Below are positions 1-4,884 of a DNA stretch of 16,452 nt, piece after piece (the first letter of the stretch is position 1; each line of letters begins with the position of its first letter). The position numbers were made by a program, and so were the translations under genes. The notes under the pieces were generated by a model. It ran no database searches and was not told the DNA's origin. It was given only the letters and a program-made list of their open reading frames with translations. Origin of the DNA: an uncultured Clostridia bacterium (lineage in GTDB: Bacteria; Bacillota; Clostridia; Oscillospirales; Ruminococcaceae); NCBI GenBank assembly GCA_938014855.1, contig CALLQM010000093.1, positions 1 to 16,452 of the forward strand. Reading direction: 5' to 3'.

Positions 1-880
1 CCAAAACAGCGGTATTGTCCTCGACCTGCTCATCGAATTTCTCATGAATCTTGTCCACAATTGGAGCCAAGCGCTCGTCACGAACCAATTTATTATCGGT
101 GTCCAATGCAGCTTTAACGTCCTCAGCAGCAAATTCTTCCACTGCATTAAACAATTCCTGCGGAACTTCCATCGATTCAAAGGTAAATTTCGGTTTGCCG
201 ATCTGTGCCTGGATATCTTTAATGAAGCGAACCATTTTTTTGATTTCCTGATGACCTTTGATGATGGCATCCAGCATCACTTCGTTGGACACTTCATTCG
301 CGCCCGCTTCGATCATGCAGATAACGTCCTCATTGGCGGCAACCGTCAAATTCAGATCGCTCTTTTCGCGCTGCTGCGCATCTGGGCAGACAACGATTTC
401 ACCGTCAACCAAGCCGACATTAACCCCGGCAATCGGTCCGTTCCAAGGAATATCGGAAATGGACAGAGCAAGCGAAGTACCGATCATGCCTGCGATTTCC
501 GGCAGGCAGTCCGGATCCACAGAAAGCACCGTCATAACGACCGAGCAGTCGTTGCGCATATCTTTCGGGAACAGCGGGCGGATCGGACGGTCAACCAAGC
601 GGGAGCTGAGAATTGCTTTCTCGGAAGGACGAGACTCACGTTTGATAAACGATCCCGGAATTTTACCCACGGAATAGAGTTTTTCTTCAAAATCCACCGA
701 AAGCGGGAAAAAGTCAATCCCTTCGCGGGGAGATTTGGATGCGGTGACATTGACCATTACGACGGTCTCACCGTAGCGTACTAAGACGGAAGCATTCGAG
801 AGACAGCACATTTTTCCGGTTTCAAAAGAAATTTTCTTGCCGGCTAATTCTGTTTCAAATACTTTATAATTTTCGAACAT
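1..880 (-). CDS. pnp: Polyribonucleotide nucleotidyltransferase (PNPase), N-terminal part, cut by window edge
   Basis: PNPase degrades RNA 3' to 5' by phosphorolysis and is a trimeric cytoplasmic exoribonuclease. The minus strand is open from the ATG at 878-880 to the window edge, about 293 codons of a protein that is usually around 700 residues. The start reads MFENYKVFETELAGKKISFETG, followed by the first RNase PH-like domain with GETVVMVNVTASKSPREGIDFFPL, VGKIPGSFIKRE, RPSEKAILSSRLVDRPIRPLFP and SLALSISDIPWNGPIAGV, all hallmark PNPase segments. The stretch after about residue 215 is the helical linker region. The RBS GGAGG lies 7 nt before the ATG. It follows rpsO, the usual neighbour, and has a long structured leader. 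The second PH domain, KH and S1 domains would lie outside the window. Identification is firm. Confidence 0.97.
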   Translation of the reverse strand, partial: MFENYKVFETELAGKKISFETGKMCCLSNASVLVRYGETVVMVNVTASKSPREGIDFFPLSVDFEEKLYSVGKIPGSFIKRESRPSEKAILSSRLVDRPIRPLFPKDMRNDCSVVMTVLSVDPDCLPEIAGMIGTSLALSISDIPWNGPIAGVNVGLVDGEIVVCPDAQQREKSDLNLTVAANEDVICMIEAGANEVSNEVMLDAIIKGHQEIKKMVRFIKDIQAQIGKPKFTFESMEVPQELFNAVEEFAAEDVKAALDTDNKLVRDERLAPIVDKIHEKFDEQVEDNTAVL

Positions 881-913
881 GGCAGTTCCTCCGTTTCAAA
901 TTTTATATTCATA

Positions 914-1003
914 CGGAGCTGCGTACTTTTTAGCAAGTATTTCAACGTTCAAATCAATGTTTGAGCGCTCAAGTAACTGCTAAAAGTTCGATGCACAGCC
1001 CCG
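914..1003 (-). promoter_or_regulatory. Long imperfect inverted repeat in the pnp leader RNA
   Basis: On the minus strand the segments 1003-961 and 953-914 can pair into one imperfect hairpin of about 40 nt per arm around a short loop near 954-960. The best paired parts are CGGGGCUGUGC with its counterpart at 914-926, and ACUUUUAGCA with UGCUAAAAAGU near 928-937 and 978-987, with scattered wobbles and mismatches. The loop-proximal part also holds a perfect 12-nt palindrome TTGAGCGCTCAA at 961-972. The element ends about 33 nt before the pnp start. In enterobacteria a double-stranded pnp leader is cut by RNase III and used for autoregulation; an analogous role here is inference. A degenerate MITE-like repeat is an alternative. 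Confidence 0.6.
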
Positions 1004-1017
1004 CATAACAACGAAAA

Positions 1018-1056
1018 ATCGCATTGAAAGGCAGGCGGATTATCCGCCTGCCTTTC
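1018..1056 (-). terminator. Terminator-like hairpin after rpsO
   Basis: A perfect 14-bp stem (1026-1039 with 1043-1056, 3-nt loop) begins 10 nt after the rpsO stop codon. On the minus strand the stem is followed by AATGCGA and then a run of five T. The distance of the T run from the stem makes it a weak or partial terminator, consistent with allowing some read-through into pnp. Confidence 0.7.
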
Positions 1057-1066
1057 CAGTGAATTC

Positions 1067-1333
1067 TTACTTACGCAGACCCAATTTGGCAATCAGCGCA
1101 CGATAGCGTTCAACATCTTTCTTGGCAAGGTAATTCAGCATATTTCTTCTTTTACCGACCATTTTCAACAAACCGCGGCGGCTGTGATGATCTTTTGCAT
1201 GGATTTTCACATGCTCAGTCAGGTCATTGATCCGTTTGGACAGAATTGCAATCTGTACCTCAGGAGAACCGGTATCGTTGTCGTGCTGTTTGTTGGATTG
1301 GATAATCTCGTTTTTTTCTTCTTTACGTAGCAT
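1067..1333 (-). CDS. rpsO: 30S ribosomal protein S15
   Basis: S15 binds the central domain of 16S rRNA early in assembly of the 30S subunit. The 88-residue product matches the family's usual 88-89 residues and contains the diagnostic stretches NDTGSPEVQIAILSKRINDLTEH, HAKDHHSRRGLLKMVGKRRN and LNYLAKKDVERYRALIAKLGLR, including the conserved H-DHHSRRGL rRNA-binding segment. The ATG at 1331-1333 is preceded by a GAGGTG ribosome binding site. It sits between ribF and pnp as in Bacillus and most Clostridia, and has its own promoter and a structured leader that may allow S15 autoregulation. The assignment is secure. Confidence 0.98.
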   Translation of the reverse strand: MLRKEEKNEIIQSNKQHDNDTGSPEVQIAILSKRINDLTEHVKIHAKDHHSRRGLLKMVGKRRNMLNYLAKKDVERYRALIAKLGLRK

Positions 1334-1369
1334 GATTATTCACCTCATAATAGATTTCGTCCTCAATCT

Positions 1370-1419
1370 CAGGGACAGGCGGGTGAACATTCCTGTGTTT
1401 AACAGGCGTGTATCCCTGT
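1370..1419 (-). promoter_or_regulatory. Candidate S15 autoregulatory leader with four alternating complementary segments
   Basis: In the rpsO leader RNA (minus strand) four 5-nt segments alternate: ACAGG at 1419-1415, CCTGT at 1406-1402, ACAGG at 1396-1392 and CCTGT at 1379-1375. Segment 1 can pair with 2 or 4, and segment 3 with 2 or 4, so two side-by-side hairpins compete with one nested structure; CAGGGA/TCCCTG (1418-1413 with 1375-1370) can close the nested form. S15 is known to repress its own translation through structured leaders of several unrelated types in different bacterial groups. That this is the S15-binding site is inference from position and architecture. Confidence 0.55.
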
Positions 1420-1446
1420 CTCCGGGAAAAGGCCGCTCAGCTGTTG

Positions 1447-1475
1447 ATTATAACATAGTATGAGCAGATTGTAAA
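1447..1475 (-). promoter_or_regulatory. Sigma-A promoter for rpsO(-pnp)
   Basis: On the minus strand TTTACA (1475-1470) and a perfect TATAAT (1452-1447) are separated by exactly 17 nt. The -10 box overlaps the ribF stop codon (1450-1448). Transcription would start near 1440, giving a leader of roughly 107 nt before rpsO. This lets rpsO and pnp be expressed independently of the upstream superoperon promoter. Confidence 0.8.
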
Positions 1476-2437
1476 GCACCTATACGTCCATTCTTCGCAG
1501 TATCGGAAAGATACCTGCGGCTATAAGAAAAAGCGTCGCCGCTGTCTTTTTTAATCTGTTCCCGCAGCGCCTGTACAGAAGGAAACGTTTTTTCCGGCCG
1601 TATAAATTTGAGCAGTCCCACTTCCACATTTTTTCCGTATAGATCGCGCGAAAAGCCCGCAATACTCGTTTCGGAAACGACTTGCTGAGCCGCGGAATCG
1701 ACCGTCGGACGAACACCGATATTTGTAACAGACGGATAAAGCTGACCATCCACACGAGCAAAGGATGCATACACCCCGCGGCGCAAATGAATGAATCCGT
1801 TCGGCATCGCCTGGTTGATCGTCGGAAAGTCCAGTTTTCGTCCCAGTTGTCTGCCGGGTATCACCGTAAAATCATAAGAAAACGGGCGGCCGAGCAAAAC
1901 CGCGGCCTGCTCCATTTTTCCATCTGCCAGCAAGGTTCGAATTCGGGTAGAGCTGACGCGCTCATCCTGATAAGTAACGGGAGGAATGATGTCAAGCTCA
2001 ATGCCGCGTTCTTTGCAAAGCGCAGAAAGCTCTTTTACGCCTGCCGATGCGCGGTAACCAAAATGAAAATCACTTCCACAGCAGACAAGCGCCGCATTCA
2101 TCCGTTTTACCACAATTTCATCGACGAATTCCGTCGGGGACATATTTTGAAATTCGCTGAAATCCGGCTCCAATACCAAATGAACGCCCCACTGCTCCAA
2201 AAGCGCACGCTTTTGCCGTTCGGTAATAATGCCGCTGTCCTGCCGTTTCGCTTTCGGATGGCCTCCTTTAATTGTAAATGTAAATACACAAGGACACAAC
2301 CCATTTTCCGCTTTCGAAACCGCTTGGGTAATGACCGCCGCATGCCCCATATGAAGTCCGTCGAAATAGCCGAGTGCCACCGCGCTTTTCCCACAGGGCA
2401 GTGCGCCCTCTAAAGATGTATAAACCCGAATGGGCAT
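1448..2437 (-). CDS. ribF: Bifunctional riboflavin kinase / FMN adenylyltransferase
   Basis: RibF phosphorylates riboflavin to FMN and adenylates FMN to FAD. The N-terminal nucleotidyltransferase half shows GYFDGLHMGH at residues 23-32, the ATP-binding GxFDGxHxGH motif, GSDFHFGYRASAG at about 121-133 and SSTRIR at 162-167. The C-terminal flavokinase half shows GRKLDFPTIN at 199-208 with the conserved T and N, GVYA at 221-224, TNIGVRPTV at 238-246 and SETSIAGFSRDLYG at 255-268 with the expected catalytic Glu at 256. The usual GRxLGFPTAN has Asp instead of Gly at residue 203, a mild oddity. Length (329) is near the family norm. The ATG lies 4 nt after the truB stop and its GGAGGT site is inside the truB end, suggesting translational coupling. 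Confidence 0.96.
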   Translation of the reverse strand: MPIRVYTSLEGALPCGKSAVALGYFDGLHMGHAAVITQAVSKAENGLCPCVFTFTIKGGHPKAKRQDSGIITERQKRALLEQWGVHLVLEPDFSEFQNMSPTEFVDEIVVKRMNAALVCCGSDFHFGYRASAGVKELSALCKERGIELDIIPPVTYQDERVSSTRIRTLLADGKMEQAAVLLGRPFSYDFTVIPGRQLGRKLDFPTINQAMPNGFIHLRRGVYASFARVDGQLYPSVTNIGVRPTVDSAAQQVVSETSIAGFSRDLYGKNVEVGLLKFIRPEKTFPSVQALREQIKKDSGDAFSYSRRYLSDTAKNGRIGALQSAHTML

Positions 2438-2441
2438 CAGT

Positions 2442-3284
2442 TCATACCTCCAGTGTGAACAGTTTTGTCATTTTAAAATCTCCGTCAATCAAGGCGGCGG
2501 TTCCAAGAAAGATTCCTTTATCCGAATAAACCGAAAACCGCTGAGCACCCTGTGCCCCATTTACGCGTGACGCATCCAGCGTGACACCATTGAGAAACAA
2601 CGTGGTCTGCCTTTCGGTAAGACAAATTTTAGCAAGCGACTGAAACGCAGATTCCACCGGAACCCCCGCCTCAAACAATCGATCTTCCTGTGCAAACTTC
2701 TGCGCCTGCTCCAGCGTAATGCACTGCTCGAGTGTAAAGCCCGCGGCCATCGTTCTGCGCAATGCAGTGAGGGTCGCACCACATCCCAACGCCTTGCCAA
2801 TATCCGCGACCAATGTACGGATATAGGTGCCTTTTGAGCAGAACGCATCAATGGTATAGGTGTTCGATGATTCGTCACAATCTAAAAAATCGATGCTGTA
2901 AACGGTAATGTTTCTGGCTGGCCGCTCCACTTCAATGCCCTTTCGTGCCAAATCGCAAAGCTTTTTCCCATTCACTTTTACCGCAGAATACATGGGCGGC
3001 GTCTGCAAAATTTCTCCTACAAAGGCTTTTGCAGCATCTTTCACCTGCTCAGCCGTGGCATGCACCGAATAATCCTCAAGAATCGTACCTGTGATATCCT
3101 GCGTGTCGGTTGATATGCCTAGCCGAAAAGAAGCCGTATACCGTTTATCCTGCATCGGCAAAATATCACAAGCCTTGGTGGCTCGTCCAAAAAATAAGGG
3201 CAGAACGCCGGTTGCCATTGGGTCAAGCGTACCCGCATGCCCAATGCGCCGCATTCGCGTAATGCCTCTCATTTTTGCCACCAC
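2442..3284 (-). CDS. truB: tRNA pseudouridine(55) synthase TruB, uninterrupted part of the reading frame
   Basis: TruB converts U55 in the T-loop of tRNAs to pseudouridine. The frame open from the GTG at 3284-3282 encodes 280 residues: RIGHAGTLDPMATGVLP (catalytic Asp at residue 21 of this frame), the GEILQTPPMYSAVKVNGKKLCDLARKG segment, CSKGTYIRTLVADIGKALG with the conserved YIRTL, LTALRRTMAAGFTLEQC and a C-terminal PUA-like tail. The catalytic core is complete. However, this start lacks the family's N-terminal GIxxIDKPxGxTS segment, which is encoded upstream in the same frame but separated by a TGA at 3323-3321. No good ribosome binding site precedes the GTG. So the gene is either N-terminally truncated, recoded, broken, or affected by a sequence error. 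The function of the core is clear; the start is not. Confidence 0.9.
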   Translation of the reverse strand: MVAKMRGITRMRRIGHAGTLDPMATGVLPLFFGRATKACDILPMQDKRYTASFRLGISTDTQDITGTILEDYSVHATAEQVKDAAKAFVGEILQTPPMYSAVKVNGKKLCDLARKGIEVERPARNITVYSIDFLDCDESSNTYTIDAFCSKGTYIRTLVADIGKALGCGATLTALRRTMAAGFTLEQCITLEQAQKFAQEDRLFEAGVPVESAFQSLAKICLTERQTTLFLNGVTLDASRVNGAQGAQRFSVYSDKGIFLGTAALIDGDFKMTKLFTLEV

Positions 3285-3368
3285 GCAAAACGCTGTAAAA
3301 TCGGCTGGTTTATCGCCGCCTCAGAATCCGGTGACGTCAATACATAGAATTCCGGTGAAATCGGACAA
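3285..3368 (-). other. truB: Conserved truB N-terminal coding segment interrupted by an in-frame TGA
   Basis: In the truB frame, codons from a TTG at 3368-3366 (an AGGAAAGG site lies 9 nt upstream; a GTG at 3377-3375 is an alternative) read MSDFTGILCID, then VTGF-stop-GGD, then KPADFTAFC, which joins the open frame at 3284. Removing the 24 nt from 3335 to 3312 would give GILCIDKPADFTAF, a normal TruB N-terminus. The extra piece itself resembles the upstream piece (both contain TCACCGGA and encode T-G-x ending in D), so it may be an imperfect tandem duplication. The TGA is at 3323-3321. Confidence 0.75.
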
Positions 3369-3384
3369 ATAAAACACGCCTTTC

Positions 3385-4383
3385 CTATGGCTTACGCCAA
3401 CCGTTTTCGGATTCTTCTGCAAGCCAAGGCGCCAGTGCATCCATTAATTTCGCCTTGATTTCCTCAAGAGAGCCTTTCATCATACAGCCGGCGGCTCGCT
3501 GATGCCCGCCTCCTCCAAACAAACTGCAAACTTGTGAAGCGTCGACTTTTTCGTTGCTCCGGACAGAAATACGGTAGAACCGATCGCCTTTTTCCCGCAG
3601 TGTCGCCGACACCTCGACTCCCTCTATTGTACGAGGAATCGCCGAGATGCCTTCCAAGTCGTCCTCTGGAACTCCTGTTTTTTGCACGTTTTCCTGGGAA
3701 ATGACAATTATCGCAAAGCGGTTGTCGTAATGATATTCCAACGTTTCCATAACAAGCCGTTCCAGTTCCATGCGCGCCGCGGAACGGGTCTCGAACATGC
3801 GCTTATTTACCATAAAATGGTCGACTCCTGCCTCAATCATCTGCGCAGCCAGCCGGTGGGTATTCGCGGTCACATTGGAATACCGAAAACATCCGGTATC
3901 TGTCGTCAAACCGGTATAAATACAAGTCGCAATCTGGCGGTTGATCGTAACACCAAGTTCTGTCAAAACAGCATAAATTTCTTCCGCGGTTGCCGCAGCT
4001 TCGGTATTTAGCAGAAGATACGAAGCATAGTGGGAGTTGGATGAATGATGATCGATACAGAGGTCGATACGATCTTTCCAACACGCCGTACGCGGCCCCA
4101 AAAGCTGGGTATCCGCAATGTCGACCGCTAAAACAAATTCCGGGTCAAACTGAGGCTGTTTTGCTTCGTCAAACTTTTCAGGATATAAAAAATTGTAACG
4201 CGGTCCAAAACCGTCCGAACATTCAATCCTTACCGTTTTTCCCAACTGCTGTAATGCGTCCAGCATTGCAAAGCCACATCCAAACGTGTCACCGTCGGGT
4301 TTCATATGGCATAAAATCAAGATATTGTCTGCGGCAGACAGCATCTCTGCCGCCTGTTTTGTCGTGATCTCTGTGCATTTCAT
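3385..4383 (-). CDS. nrnA: DHH/DHHA1 phosphoesterase, NrnA-like bifunctional oligoribonuclease / pAp phosphatase
   Basis: NrnA degrades very short RNAs (nanoRNA) and dephosphorylates 3'-phosphoadenosine 5'-phosphate in bacteria lacking Orn. The 332-residue product has the DHH-family motifs in order: H26-x-x-x-D30-x-D32 (CHMKPDGDTFGC), D88-x-x-D91 (VDIAD), and DHHSSN at 111-116, which together bind two Mn ions. The C-terminal DHHA1 domain carries SVRSNEKVDAS and GGGGHQRAAG at about 290-299, the substrate-binding motif. The ATG at 4381-4383 follows a GGAAAGGG site. In many Clostridia this gene sits between rbfA and truB, as here; it may link mRNA turnover with the translation operon. Members of this family also cleave cyclic dinucleotide products, so the exact substrate is less certain than the fold. 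Confidence 0.9.
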   Translation of the reverse strand: MKCTEITTKQAAEMLSAADNILILCHMKPDGDTFGCGFAMLDALQQLGKTVRIECSDGFGPRYNFLYPEKFDEAKQPQFDPEFVLAVDIADTQLLGPRTACWKDRIDLCIDHHSSNSHYASYLLLNTEAAATAEEIYAVLTELGVTINRQIATCIYTGLTTDTGCFRYSNVTANTHRLAAQMIEAGVDHFMVNKRMFETRSAARMELERLVMETLEYHYDNRFAIIVISQENVQKTGVPEDDLEGISAIPRTIEGVEVSATLREKGDRFYRISVRSNEKVDASQVCSLFGGGGHQRAAGCMMKGSLEEIKAKLMDALAPWLAEESENGWRKP

Positions 4384-4487
4384 CGTATCACCCTTTCCGT
4401 CCGGATGTTTTCATCCACTTTTAATGTCCTATTTTCACATTCTGTCGAATAATCATCTGTATTTATACTATTTGTAATAATTTGTCA

Positions 4488-4826
4488 TTATTTTAAATCT
4501 TCCAGCATGCGTGCAATATCTGCACTGTGTTCAATGGAATCATCCGCAATAAAATGAAATTCCGGCAGTTTGCGCAGTTTCATGCGGGAATTAAGCTCCC
4601 GTTTGATATAACCGGATGCACTGGTCAAACCCTTTACAGCGTTTTGCGCCGCTTCCAATCCATCCATCGAGCTGATAAAAACCTTACAATGCGACATATC
4701 GCGCGTAAGATCCATCTTTACAACGCTGATCAGTCCGGAAATGCGCGGATCTTTTAAAGAACGCATGATATCCGTCAGTTCCCGCTTAATATCTTCCTCG
4801 GTACGTGATGCTCTGTACGAAGCCAT
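4488..4826 (-). CDS. rbfA: 30S ribosome-binding factor A
   Basis: RbfA is a small KH-fold protein that binds the maturing 30S subunit and assists processing of the 5' end of 16S rRNA, also in cold adaptation. The 112-residue product shows family landmarks: RTEEDIKRELTDIMRSLKDPRI near the start, ISVVKMDLTRDMSHCKVFIS in the middle, and LNSRMKLRKLPEFHFIADDSIEHSADIARMLEDL at the end, with the characteristic R-x-x-P-x-L-x-F-like region. The ATG at 4824-4826 has an AAAGGAGGAAC ribosome binding site. It follows infB as in nearly all bacteria with this operon. Confidence 0.96.
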   Translation of the reverse strand: MASYRASRTEEDIKRELTDIMRSLKDPRISGLISVVKMDLTRDMSHCKVFISSMDGLEAAQNAVKGLTSASGYIKRELNSRMKLRKLPEFHFIADDSIEHSADIARMLEDLK

Positions 4827-4855
4827 GTCCGTTCCTCCTTTATTTTAGAAAAGTA

Positions 4856-4878
4856 AAGGGCAGGCAATGCCCGCCCTT
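4856..4878 (-). other. Stem-loop between infB and rbfA
   Basis: Segments 4878-4869 and 4865-4856 form a 10-bp stem with one G-U wobble and a 3-nt loop when transcribed from the minus strand; on the plus strand the wobble would be an A-C mismatch, so it fits the direction of the operon. It lies only a few bases after the infB stop and is followed by TACTTTTCT, too weak a T tract for full termination. An attenuator, RNA-processing site or 3'-end stabiliser are all possible. Confidence 0.6.
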
Positions 4879-4884
4879 AATTGA

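Noticed and set aside
44..784. A 246-codon open frame on the plus strand at the left end
   Set aside because: It lies opposite pnp, whose minus-strand translation matches PNPase throughout; the plus-strand frame shows no family motif.
3321..3323. Selenocysteine or reassigned-code reading of the truB TGA
   Set aside because: The residue is not a conserved Cys position in TruB, no selenocysteine insertion hairpin is apparent right after it, and truB itself ends in TGA, so TGA acts as a stop in this genome.
4384..4487. A promoter in the rbfA-nrnA gap
   Set aside because: The gap is A/T-rich with loose matches such as TCGACA-17-ATTAAA, but nothing strong enough to call.
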